Positions 1-9,941 of a stretch of 15,641 bases of DNA are shown here, one piece after another. Made by a program: the position numbers and the translations under genes. Every line of letters starts with the position of its first letter. Position 1 is the first letter of the stretch. A model generated the notes under the pieces. That model saw only the letters and a program-made list of their open reading frames with translations. It was not told where the DNA came from and made no database searches. The stretch spans positions 1 through 15,641 of the forward strand of contig CAMPCT010000027.1 in the NCBI GenBank assembly GCA_946647055.1, in the 5' to 3' direction. This DNA is from an uncultured Atopobium sp. Its GTDB lineage: Bacteria > Actinomycetota > Coriobacteriia > Coriobacteriales > Atopobiaceae.

Positions 1-1
1 C

Positions 2-1702
<1,701 letters not shown>

Positions 1703-1712
1703 GTGAGCCGCG

Positions 1713-2456
1713 ATGACTAACGAGGACACCCAGTCCACGAAGGTCCATATCGAGGCCGAGGGGGACGCAGCTGAGGCTGCGGCCCCCGAGGCCGTCGAGC
1801 CGGACGAAGTCGTGGAACCCGACCCCGAGGCCGAGCCCGACGAGGACGCCATGGTAGCGACTGCCATCGCTGCAGGTGACGCCGCTGCAGATGCGGACTT
1901 CGCGGCCGACGCCGCCAAGCTCCGCGAAGAGCGCGACGACCTCGCACGACAGCTCGCCGAGGTCCGGGAGCAGCTCGAGAAGGCCAACGACGCCGCGGTC
2001 GAGGCCACCAGCCAGAAGCTGCGCATGCAGGCCGACTGGGACAACTACCGCAAGCGCACCGAGGCGGAGCGCGTCGTCGAGCGCGAGCGTGCCGCCGAGC
2101 GCCTGGTCACCAACCTCCTGCCCGTCATCGACGACATGGAGCGCGCCATCGCCCACGCCGCCGGCGAGGCGGAGGCCAACGAGGGGCTCAAGCAGTTCTC
2201 CGACGGCGTCGTCGCCGTGCGTGCCAAGATGCTCGACATCCTCTCCCACGAGAGCGTCGAGATGATCGACCCGGCAGGCGAGCCGTTCGACCCGCTGGCT
2301 CACCAGGCGGTGGGCCGCGTCGAGAACGCCGACGTGTACGAGGACACGGTCGCCGACGTCTACCAGAAGGGCTATCGCATGGGCGGCAAGGTCATCCGTC
2401 CCGCCATGGTGACGGTGACCTTTGGTGGCGGCAAGCGACCGGCGCCCGAGGAATAA
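1713..2456 (+). CDS. grpE: Nucleotide exchange factor GrpE
   Basis: Releases ADP from DnaK and so resets the Hsp70 cycle. The 247-residue product has an acidic, Ala/Glu/Asp/Pro-rich and probably disordered N-terminus (residues 1 to about 65). A long charged coiled coil follows (about 68-140, containing KLRMQADWDNYRKR), then the compact C-terminal beta domain with the GrpE signature FDPLAHQAV and YQKGYRMGGKVIRPAMVTV. It is longer than E. coli GrpE (about 197 residues), mainly because of the acidic N-terminus, as is common in actinobacteria. The ATG at 1713 has an AGGTGAG ribosome site overlapping the dnaK stop codon, suggesting translational coupling. A 12-bp perfect hairpin follows before dnaJ. 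Confidence 0.97.
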   Translation: MTNEDTQSTKVHIEAEGDAAEAAAPEAVEPDEVVEPDPEAEPDEDAMVATAIAAGDAAADADFAADAAKLREERDDLARQLAEVREQLEKANDAAVEATSQKLRMQADWDNYRKRTEAERVVERERAAERLVTNLLPVIDDMERAIAHAAGEAEANEGLKQFSDGVVAVRAKMLDILSHESVEMIDPAGEPFDPLAHQAVGRVENADVYEDTVADVYQKGYRMGGKVIRPAMVTVTFGGGKRPAPEE

Positions 2457-2457
2457 C

Positions 2458-2486
2458 TGGACAAAGGTACCTGTTACCTTTGTCCA
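2458..2486. repeat. Perfect 12-bp inverted repeat between grpE and dnaJ
   Basis: The arms TGGACAAAGGTA (2458-2469) and TACCTTTGTCCA (2475-2486) are perfect reverse complements around the 5-nt loop CCTGT. The hairpin begins 2 nt after the grpE stop and ends 27 nt before the dnaJ start. It lacks a T-run, so it does not look like an intrinsic terminator. It could be an mRNA processing or stability element, or a small member of a dispersed palindrome family. Function is unknown. Confidence 0.85.
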
Positions 2487-2513
2487 ACGCACGAAAGGGG
2501 GCGAAGCGACGCC

Positions 2514-3476
2514 ATGGCACAGCAAAGGAACTACTACGACATCCTGGGCGTCAAGCGCGACGCCACCCAGGACGAGATAAAGAAGGCCTTCCGCAAGCTC
2601 GCGCAGAAGTACCATCCCGACGCGGGCGGTGACCCCGAGAAGTTCAAGGAGGTCAGCGAGGCCTACACCACGCTCTCCGACGAGAAGAAGCGTCGCGAGT
2701 ACGATCAGCTGCTCATGTTTGGTGGCATCCCTGGCGCCGACTTCGGCGGCAGCGGCCGCGGTCGCGGCTATGCCACCAGCATGGGAGGCATGGACTTCTC
2801 CGACATCTTCGGCGGAGCCGACGGCTTTGGGGGCTTTGACCTCTCCAGTCTCTTTGGTGGGGCGGCCGCCCAGGCGGCAAGTCGCCCACAGAAGGGCTCC
2901 GACCTCACGCTGACGGTCGACGTCACCGCCGAGGAGGCCCTCATGGGCACCAGCCGCAAGGTCACCTACAAGGTGCCCTCCACGGGCGAGGAGCACACGC
3001 TTACGGTCAAGGTGCCGGCGGGGGCCAACGATGGCTCCAAGCTGCGCTACCGCGGCCGTGGCGAGCAGGGGCGCAACGGCGGGACCAAGGGCGACCTGGT
3101 CATCACCACGCGCGTGGCCGAGCACCCGCTCTTCAAGCGCGACGGTGCCGACGTGCGCATGGAGGTGCCCATCAGCGCCTACGAGGCCGCGCTGGGCACC
3201 AAGATCGACGTACCCACGCCGCTGCCCACGCCCGAGGGCAAGACGTCCATCCGCGTCACCGTGCCCGCGGGCACGCAGGACGGCAAGACGTTCCGCTTCC
3301 GCGACCTGGGGGCGCCCAACGTCAAGCGCAAGGGGTCTATGGGCGCGCTGTACGTGACCATCCGCGTCAAGGTGCCCACGCGCCTATCCGCAAAGGAGAA
3401 GGAGGCCCTCGGCGCCTTGCGTGACGAGGACGGGCGCAGCTACCGCGCCGACGTCGAGAAGTACCTGAAGAAGTAG
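2514..3476 (+). CDS. dnaJ: J-domain co-chaperone without zinc-finger domain (class B, DnaJ/CbpA type)
   Basis: Stimulates DnaK ATP hydrolysis and delivers substrates. The 320-residue product has an N-terminal J domain (about 5-68) with the HPD motif at residues 34-36 and the helix-IV stretch [12 protein letters not shown] Gly/Phe-rich linker follows (about 70-120: FGG, GGFD, LFGG). Two C-terminal beta-barrel domains complete it, with [35 protein letters not shown] and [19 protein letters not shown]. No CxxCxGxG repeat is present anywhere; the expected zinc-finger position is a short PSTGEE turn. It is therefore a class B J protein rather than canonical class A DnaJ, although it occupies the dnaJ slot of the operon. 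The ATG at 2514 follows GAAAGGGGG at 2490-2498 at a longish distance; GGGGGCGAAGCGACGCC fills the gap. Confidence 0.93.
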   Translation: MAQQRNYYDILGVKRDATQDEIKKAFRKLAQKYHPDAGGDPEKFKEVSEAYTTLSDEKKRREYDQLLMFGGIPGADFGGSGRGRGYATSMGGMDFSDIFGGADGFGGFDLSSLFGGAAAQAASRPQKGSDLTLTVDVTAEEALMGTSRKVTYKVPSTGEEHTLTVKVPAGANDGSKLRYRGRGEQGRNGGTKGDLVITTRVAEHPLFKRDGADVRMEVPISAYEAALGTKIDVPTPLPTPEGKTSIRVTVPAGTQDGKTFRFRDLGAPNVKRKGSMGALYVTIRVKVPTRLSAKEKEALGALRDEDGRSYRADVEKYLKK

Positions 3477-3482
3477 CGAGCG

Positions 3483-3506
3483 CGCCTCCCGGGCAACCGG
3501 GAGGCG
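3483..3506 (+). other. Hairpin with GCAA loop between dnaJ and hspR
   Basis: A 10-bp GC-rich stem (CGCCTCCCGG at 3483-3492 and CCGGGAGGCG at 3497-3506) closes a GCAA loop, a GNRA-type tetraloop. No T-run follows, so it is probably not a terminator. A transcript-processing or stabilising structure between dnaJ and hspR is one possibility; partial attenuation of hspR is another. The structure is seen in the sequence; its role is inferred. Confidence 0.6.
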
Positions 3507-3536
3507 TCGCGTGCGTCAAGAGGCAGAGGGGGAGAC

Positions 3537-3953
3537 ATGCCAGATAGGGAGAACGGCCGGGACAAGCCCCTGTACATGATCAGCGTGGCAGCCGAGCTCA
3601 CGGGCATGCATCCCCAGACCCTGCGCGTCTACGAGCAGAAGGGCTTGGTTACGCCCGGCCGTAGCCGCGGCAACACGCGCCTGTACAGCCAGGCCGACAT
3701 CGACCGGCTCAACCTCATCAACCGGCTCACCGACGAGGGCATCAACCTCGCCGGCGTGGTGCGTATCCTCGACATGACCGAGCGCGCCGAGCAGCGCGAC
3801 GCCGAGATCGACGAGCTGCGCCGGCGCATCCGCGAACTCGAGGACCAGGTCCATGAGTATCGCATGCGCGAGCGCATCACCGCGCTGGCTCCCTATGACG
3901 GCGCCGGTCCCAAGGAGACGCTGCGCGCCCTCCTCGACACCCCGCGACAGTGA
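3537..3953 (+). CDS. hspR: Heat-shock repressor HspR (MerR family)
   Basis: Probable DNA-binding repressor of the dnaK and clpB operons; in actinobacteria the family binds HAIR inverted repeats with DnaK as co-repressor. The 138-residue product opens with PLYMISVAAELTGMHPQTLR, the MerR helix-turn-helix (residues about 11-50). The wing follows (GLVTPGRSRGNTRLYS, about 37-51), then the second helical pair (DIDRLNLINRLTDEGINLAGV) and a charged coiled coil (about 84-115). Position after dnaK-grpE-dnaJ supports HspR over other MerR regulators. The ATG at 3537 is preceded by a purine-rich GAGGGGGAG ribosome site. The TGA stop at 3951-3953 lies inside a 57-bp perfect inverted repeat beginning at 3949, so the last codons and the stop are shared with that element and the natural C-terminus may have been altered by its insertion. 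Confidence 0.93.
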   Translation: MPDRENGRDKPLYMISVAAELTGMHPQTLRVYEQKGLVTPGRSRGNTRLYSQADIDRLNLINRLTDEGINLAGVVRILDMTERAEQRDAEIDELRRRIRELEDQVHEYRMRERITALAPYDGAGPKETLRALLDTPRQ

Positions 3954-4067
3954 GACGGTTGGGGACGGTTCTCGCTTGTCTCAGAGACAGCTGGGGACGG
4001 ACCTGCATGTCAGGTCCGTCCCCAGCTGTCTCTGAGACAAGCGAGAACCGTCCCCAACCGTCTCACT
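3949..4067. repeat. Long perfect palindrome, 57-bp arms, 5-bp loop (element 1)
   Basis: Arms 3949-4005 and 4011-4067 are exact reverse complements around CATGT. Each arm is modular: two copies of a GAGAC-[GA]-G-[TC]-TGGGGACGG unit (at 3952 and at 3984 in the left arm) separated by GTTCTC-GCT and the inner 13-mer palindrome TGTCTCAGAGACA (3977-3989). The element starts within the penultimate hspR codon and contains the hspR stop. It ends about 30 bp before the probable clpB promoter. There is no T-run, so this is not a standard terminator, though the RNA would form a very stable hairpin. Its repetition at 8920-8988 suggests a dispersed palindromic repeat family. Confidence 0.95.
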
Positions 4068-4075
4068 TAGAAAAT

Positions 4076-4107
4076 CTGATATAGACACACTTAGATTCGT
4101 ATATAAC
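4076..4107 (+). promoter_or_regulatory. Probable clpB promoter region
   Basis: Downstream of the palindrome the sequence turns AT-rich. A -10-like TATAAC (4102-4107, overlapping TATATA at 4100-4105) is the best hexamer. CTGATA (4076-4081) lies 18 bp before TATATA as a weak -35. The octamer CACTTAGA occurs twice here (4064-4071 and 4088-4095). The 9-mer ACTTAGATT at 4089-4097 recurs upstream of hsp20. No HAIR (CTTGAGT-N7-ACTCAAG) or CIRCE site is visible. Assignment rests on composition and position only. Confidence 0.4.
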
Positions 4108-4175
4108 CCGCTGCTACGGGGAACAAACTACCTCGATAGACGAACATGCCCCAGAGGGCAGGAAGCGAGGTACCC

Positions 4176-6866
<2,691 letters not shown>

Positions 6867-6868
6867 CC

Positions 6869-7033
6869 ATGGCAGCACCAAAGCCGACGTCCGCGCCGGA
6901 GCCCAAGCCCGAGAAGCCCAAGGTCGACCGCGAGTTCGCGCGGGCGGAGAACGAGGACGACGACGGCTACGACCCTTGGTCGGACCGTCGACCCGCTCCG
7001 GAGCCGCTCTTCGAGCGAGACCCCTGGAGTTGA
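6869..7033 (+). CDS. Small acidic/proline-rich protein, 54 residues, function unknown
   Basis: I do not recognise this gene. ATG at 6869 lies 2 nt after the clpB stop, with GGGAG (6859-6863) inside the end of clpB as a ribosome site 5 nt upstream; the TGA is at 7031-7033. The product starts with a Pro/Lys/Glu-rich stretch (MAAPKPTSAPEPKPEKPK). It then has an acidic patch (ENEDDDGYDPWSD) and ends ERDPWS, so the tetrapeptide DPWS occurs twice (residues 35-38 and 51-54). About 80% or more of codons end in G or C, as in neighbouring real genes. A terminator follows 14 nt after the stop, so it would be the last gene of the clpB transcript. No signal peptide or membrane segment is seen; it is probably disordered. 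Coupling to clpB hints at a link to stress or ClpB, but that is inference. Confidence 0.6.
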   Translation: MAAPKPTSAPEPKPEKPKVDREFARAENEDDDGYDPWSDRRPAPEPLFERDPWS

Positions 7034-7047
7034 CAAGGCAAGAGAGA

Positions 7048-7073
7048 GGGGGCGCCCACGGGGCGCCCCCTTT
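7048..7073 (+). terminator. Intrinsic terminator after the clpB transcript
   Basis: The 10-bp stem GGGGGCGCCC / GGGCGCCCCC (7048-7057 and 7061-7070) closes loop ACG and is followed by TTT. It lies between the convergent clpB-side small gene and mscL. On the minus strand the stem is followed by a CT-rich rather than T-rich stretch, so it may also stop mscL transcripts, but weakly. Confidence 0.8.
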
Positions 7074-7095
7074 GCATCCGACGGAAGTGATCGTG

Positions 7096-7500
7096 CTACG
7101 CGATCTCGCCGCCGCAGTGCGGGCAACGGGTGGCGCCTTCCTTGATCTCCTCGAGGCAGTGCGGGCAGGTCGGCGCGGGAGCGGGCTCCTCGGCGGGCTC
7201 GTCCTTCTTGACGACGTCCTGCATCTTGTTGACGGCCTTGACGACGTTGAAGAGCACGAAGGCGATGATCAGGAAGTTGATGATGGCAGAGATGAAGGCG
7301 CCCAGGTCGATGCCGTTGAAGTTGAGGCCGCCGACCTCGGTGCCGCTGCCACCGGTGATGAGGGTGATGGCGGGGTTGATGATGTCCTCGACCAGGGCGT
7401 TGACGATGCCGGTGAAGGCTCCGCCGACGATGACGCCGACGGCCATGTCCATCACGTTGCCCTTGGAGATGAACTGCTTGAACTCGTCCATGTAACTCAT
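7096..7500 (-). CDS. mscL: Large-conductance mechanosensitive channel MscL with C-terminal zinc-ribbon-like tail
   Basis: Homopentameric tension-gated pore that releases solutes on osmotic downshock. The 134-residue product begins MSYMDEFKQFISKGNVMDMA. Its TM1 (about 15-45) holds the pore-lining GVIVGGAFTGIVNALVEDIINP, a clear MscL signature. A short periplasmic loop and TM2 (about 66-88, AFISAIINFLIIAFVLFNVVKA) follow. After a Pro/Glu linker, four cysteines (112, 115, 126, 129) form CPHC-x10-CPHC, a zinc-ribbon-like knuckle in place of the simple cytoplasmic helix bundle. The start is fixed by a near-perfect AAGGAGGT ribosome site (7506-7513, minus strand) 5 nt upstream. A -10-like TAATAT (7594-7599, minus strand) would give a leader of roughly 85-90 nt. 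Confidence 0.95.
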   Translation of the reverse strand: MSYMDEFKQFISKGNVMDMAVGVIVGGAFTGIVNALVEDIINPAITLITGGSGTEVGGLNFNGIDLGAFISAIINFLIIAFVLFNVVKAVNKMQDVVKKDEPAEEPAPAPTCPHCLEEIKEGATRCPHCGGEIA

Positions 7501-7555
7501 GTGCGACCTCCTTGAATAGTCGTCCGGAAGAGGCGGGTCGTCGCTATCCCACCCG

Positions 7556-7599
7556 GCCTCGCCCGGGACTGCCGGGGTCGAGGCGCAAGTGCCATATTA
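7556..7599 (-). promoter_or_regulatory. Possible mscL promoter -10 and leader hairpin
   Basis: On the minus strand TAATAT (7594-7599) is a good -10 hexamer, but no convincing -35 is seen. Downstream, an interrupted inverted repeat (GCCTCG at 7556-7561 pairing with CGAGGC at 7579-7584, with a further imperfect CCCGG/CCGGG inner stem) could fold in the mscL leader, or could end the upstream membrane-protein transcript. Either role is inferred. Confidence 0.3.
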
Positions 7600-7635
7600 C
7601 TCGTTTGTGAAGGACTTGTGTGCGTGAGATCGCAA

Positions 7636-8157
7636 TTAGCCCAAGAGACGGGAACCGAGGCCCAGTCTGATCCAGCTCTCGGTCGTCTCGGCGGCCTCGG
7701 TGACGGTCTCCGCCGCGTCCCCTGTGGGAGCCCCCATGCCCTGGATGAGGTGCCAGACGAGCACCGCGGCCACGGCAAGCAGGGCGATCACGACGATGAG
7801 GGCGAGCGTGGAGCGCAGGCGCTGCTGGCGCTCGCGCGACTGGAAGATGGAGCGCCTGCCCTTGGGGATGGAGAGGTACTGGCCGTACTTGAGGTCGCGG
7901 CGCAGCTGGGGCATCTCGCGCTGGGAGCGGCGGTAGCCCTTGCCCGAGAAGGGGTTGCGCGAGCCGATGGTGTAGTCGGAGTCATGCACGACGTTGGCCT
8001 CGAAGGCCTGGTCCTCGGCATAGGCCAGGTCGTCGACGGGCTCGACGGTGCGGTGATAGGTGCGCGGACGCACGTATGTCGTCTCGGAGTAGGCGCGTCG
8101 CTCCCCGGTGCCAGGCACGGGCGCGTCGTCAGAAAGCCTCTTCTCCTGTTCGGTCAT
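7636..8157 (-). CDS. Single-pass membrane protein of unknown function
   Basis: I do not recognise a family. The 173-residue product (from MTEQEKRLSDDAPV) has a long hydrophilic N-terminal region rich in Arg, Tyr, Asp and Glu, with a basic stretch (KGRRSIFQSRERQQRLR). One hydrophobic helix follows (STLALIVVIALLAVAAVLVW), then about 35 Ala/Glu/Thr-rich residues. The basic residues just before the helix predict a cytoplasmic N-terminus and a short outside tail. The start at 8157 is chosen over in-frame starts up to 8250 because GAGGGG lies a few bases upstream. It is transcribed divergently from hsp20, with mscL 135 nt downstream on the same strand. The reading frame has the neighbouring GC-rich codon pattern, so it is probably real. 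Confidence 0.75.
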   Translation of the reverse strand: MTEQEKRLSDDAPVPGTGERRAYSETTYVRPRTYHRTVEPVDDLAYAEDQAFEANVVHDSDYTIGSRNPFSGKGYRRSQREMPQLRRDLKYGQYLSIPKGRRSIFQSRERQQRLRSTLALIVVIALLAVAAVLVWHLIQGMGAPTGDAAETVTEAAETTESWIRLGLGSRLLG

Positions 8158-8191
8158 TGCCCCTCGCAATCGTCTCGTCTGCATCCCTGAC

Positions 8192-8317
8192 ATGATAGAC
8201 CACCGTGACGTCATTGCCGACCTCCCCTGTGTTCCTCCATCGTCCAGCAACCTTCCCGAGCAAAAACCTTATATAAGGAGACTTAGATTTGATGAGTCTG
8301 TGAAGCTGAGATAAGTT
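8192..8317. promoter_or_regulatory. Divergent promoter region between the membrane-protein gene and hsp20
   Basis: This AT-richer part of the 275-nt divergent spacer has three features. First, the perfect 12-bp palindrome CCTTATATAAGG (8267-8278), which offers a TATA-like -10 on either strand. Second, for hsp20, TTGATG (8289-8294) 17 bp before TAAGTT (8312-8317), a passable sigma-70-like pair. Third, for the minus-strand gene, TATCAT (8192-8197) about 35 nt before the start, preceded by the 8-bp palindrome TGACGTCA (8206-8213). ACTTAGATT (8281-8289) matches a 9-mer upstream of clpB. All promoter calls are by eye. Confidence 0.35.
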
Positions 8318-8432
8318 GCCAATCACGGCATAAATGCCAGGTGCCGGGGAAGAATCAATAGCGTAAGGACGAGGTCCCGACCAAGGTGCGGAGACGCCGC
8401 ATCGCGAGACCAACAGCAAGGGAGTGAGCATC

Positions 8433-8858
8433 ATGACCAGCATGATTCCGTACAACAACTTCGAGCGCGCGCTTCGTAGGAGCATCCCCGGCATGCTTGA
8501 CGAGCTGTTCGACACCGCCCTCACCACCGTTCCCGACGCGACCTTCAAGATGGATGTCGAGGACGCCGGTGACGCCTATGTCGTCACGGCCGAGCTCCCG
8601 GGCGTCACGCGCGACCAGATCGACGTCGAGCTCAACGAGGGCCGTCTCTCCGTCTCCGTCGACAAGAAGGAGACCGAGGAGCAGCAGGGCAAGAACTACC
8701 TGCACAAGGAGACCCACGAGTGGAGCGCCACGCGTGGCGTGTACCTCAAGGATGCGGCCACCATGGGCCTTGCCGCCAAGCTCGTCGACGGCGTGCTCAC
8801 CGTGACCGTCCCCAAGCAGGACGAGAAGGCCAACGTCACCAAGATCACCATCGAGTAG
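8433..8858 (+). CDS. Small heat-shock protein, Hsp20/alpha-crystallin family
   Basis: ATP-independent holdase that keeps unfolding proteins soluble for DnaK/ClpB. The 141-residue product has a short N-terminal region (MTSMIPYNNFERALRR) typical of Hsp18-type proteins. The alpha-crystallin domain runs from about residue 38 and contains AELPGVTRDQIDVELNEGRLSV, and it ends with the conserved GVLTVTVP (120-127). The C-terminal ITI (138-140) fits the I-x-I motif used in oligomer assembly. The ATG at 8433 is preferred over the in-frame GTG at 8424: AAGGGAG (8418-8424) is 8 nt from the ATG but runs directly into the GTG. The gene is monocistronic, with its own terminator 26 nt downstream. It probably shares stress control with clpB; a 9-mer upstream is common to both. 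Confidence 0.94.
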   Translation: MTSMIPYNNFERALRRSIPGMLDELFDTALTTVPDATFKMDVEDAGDAYVVTAELPGVTRDQIDVELNEGRLSVSVDKKETEEQQGKNYLHKETHEWSATRGVYLKDAATMGLAAKLVDGVLTVTVPKQDEKANVTKITIE

Positions 8859-8883
8859 CGCGTCGGCACACGAGTTGCAACGA

Positions 8884-8911
8884 GGGGCCCGGTCTTCCGG
8901 GCCCCTTTTTT
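8884..8911 (+). terminator. Intrinsic terminator of hsp20
   Basis: The 9-bp GC-only stem GGGGCCCGG (8884-8892) / CCGGGCCCC (8897-8905) closes loop TCTT and is followed by six T (8906-8911). This is a textbook Rho-independent terminator, starting 26 nt after the hsp20 stop. Confidence 0.95.
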
Positions 8912-8919
8912 ACTGCTTG

Positions 8920-8988
8920 GGGGAGACAGTTGGGGACGGTTCTCAAGTGTCTCAGAGACACTTGAGAACCGTCCCCAACTGTCTCCCC
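8920..8988. repeat. Perfect palindrome, 34-bp arms around a single base (element 2)
   Basis: Arms 8920-8953 and 8955-8988 are exact reverse complements around A8954. It contains GTTGGGGACGGTTCTC (8929-8944) and the 13-mer TGTCTCAGAGACA (8948-8960), both identical in sequence and spacing to element 1 (3958-3973 and 3977-3989). It lies 8 bp after the hsp20 terminator T-run and about 30 bp before the probable walJ promoter. It has no T-run and no coding content. It is probably a member of the same dispersed repeat family as element 1. Confidence 0.95.
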
Positions 8989-9020
8989 TCGCCCCCACAA
9001 AAGCTGTCCGCCGGCTCGGC

Positions 9021-9026
9021 TACACT
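9021..9026 (+). promoter_or_regulatory. Possible -10 box for a leaderless walJ transcript
   Basis: TACACT ends 7 nt before the ATG at 9034, and no ribosome-binding sequence lies between. That spacing is what a leaderless mRNA would show, a common arrangement in actinobacteria. No good -35 is visible 17 bp upstream. The start site is inferred. Confidence 0.35.
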
Positions 9027-9033
9027 GTCTTCC

Positions 9034-9840
9034 ATGACACCGAGCATTCACCTACATATCCTGGCAAGCGGTTCCAAAGGCAACGCCGCCGTGGTCGAGG
9101 GACCGCAGGGCAGCGTGCTCATCGACTGCGGCCTCTCGCGCAGGTGCCTGCTCGAGCGCGCGGCCGAGCTGGGCGTGGACATGGGCAGCGTGCAGGCGGT
9201 GCTCTTCACGCACGAGCACTCCGACCACGTGGCGGGGGCGAGCGTCTTCTGCCGGCGCTTCACCGGTGAGCTCTATGCCACGGCGGGCACCATCGCCGCG
9301 CGCAGCTACCTCACTGAGCTGCCCTTCTCGATCATCGGCAACGACGACGAGCTCGAGCTCTGCGGCATGCGCGTGACCACCTTCTCCACCAGCCATGACG
9401 TGGCCGATCCCATCGGCTTTCGCTTCGAGACGTGCGACGATGCCTTGGGCTACTGCACCGACACGGGCATCCTGCTGCCCCGTGCGGCCGAGGTCCTGCG
9501 CGGCTGCCGCATCCTGGCCCTCGAGTCCAACCACGACGAGCACATGCTGGCGACTGGCCCCTACCCGCGCTTCCTCAAGCAACGCGTGGGCGGCACGCAC
9601 GGGCACCTCTCCAACCGTCAGTGTGCCGATGCCCTGTCGGGCCTTGTGACTGGCGACACCGAGGTCGTGGTGGGCATGCACCTCTCGCAGAAGAACAACC
9701 GCCCGAGCGTGGCGGTCCGCACGCTGGCCGAGGCCATGGGGGCCGAGCAGACAAACGACACGTTCACCGAAGCACGCACCCCCGACGGTCATCTTACCAT
9801 CTGCGTGGCGGGCCAGGACCGACCCATGACCGTGTGGTAG
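9034..9840 (+). CDS. walJ: Metallo-beta-lactamase-fold hydrolase, WalJ/YycJ type
   Basis: Predicted dinuclear-metal hydrolase of the YycJ/WalJ group, whose members are thought to act as nucleases linked to DNA replication and cell-wall control; the substrate here is unproven. The 268-residue product starts with ILASGSKGNAAVVE (about 9-22). It has the metal-binding THEHSDH (H60, H62, D64, H65), then TSHD, GYCTDTG and LESNHDEHML, and the family-typical GGTHGHLSN, supplying the remaining ligands. The length matches the family. The ATG at 9034 is the only sensible start: earlier in-frame starts would read through the upstream terminator and palindrome. No Shine-Dalgarno sequence precedes it. Here it is not next to a walRK two-component system, so the gene symbol rests on sequence style alone. 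Confidence 0.85.
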   Translation: MTPSIHLHILASGSKGNAAVVEGPQGSVLIDCGLSRRCLLERAAELGVDMGSVQAVLFTHEHSDHVAGASVFCRRFTGELYATAGTIAARSYLTELPFSIIGNDDELELCGMRVTTFSTSHDVADPIGFRFETCDDALGYCTDTGILLPRAAEVLRGCRILALESNHDEHMLATGPYPRFLKQRVGGTHGHLSNRQCADALSGLVTGDTEVVVGMHLSQKNNRPSVAVRTLAEAMGAEQTNDTFTEARTPDGHLTICVAGQDRPMTVW

Positions 9841-9903
9841 CTCGCTCCTGCGGTCTTCATGAGGTGACTCTCCGTCCTTGGACAAAGAACGCGAAGTAAA
9901 GCG

Positions 9904-9935
9904 AAACTTGCGAAACAAAGAAAAACTTGCGAAAC
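9904..9935. repeat. 13-bp direct repeat upstream of the ATPase gene
   Basis: AAACTTGCGAAAC occurs exactly at 9904-9916 and again at 9923-9935, 19 bp apart (just under two helical turns), with further GCGAA copies just upstream (9891, 9901). The second copy ends 6 bp before the -10-like TACTAT (9942-9947), so the pair brackets the -35 position. This arrangement fits an operator, possibly for the wHTH-containing product itself. Confidence 0.7.
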
Positions 9936-9941
9936 TAAGCC

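Noticed and set aside
3949..4067. Reading the long palindrome as the hspR terminator
   Set aside because: It has no T-run after the stem, its arms are far longer than a terminator needs, and a related copy lies after an already complete terminator at hsp20. It may still impede transcription.
8941..8967. CTCAAG and CTTGAG half-sites that look like an HspR HAIR operator
   Set aside because: They face the wrong way compared with CTTGAGT-N7-ACTCAAG, are 13 bp apart, and arise from the arms of palindrome element 2 downstream of hsp20.
8875..9033. Upstream extension of the walJ reading frame
   Set aside because: It would translate the hsp20 terminator and the whole palindrome; the recognisable protein starts at the ATG at 9034.
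9891..9935. Possible CRISPR-like array from repeated GCGAAAC
   Set aside because: Only two full 13-bp copies with a 6-bp gap; no spacers of constant length and no cas genes.
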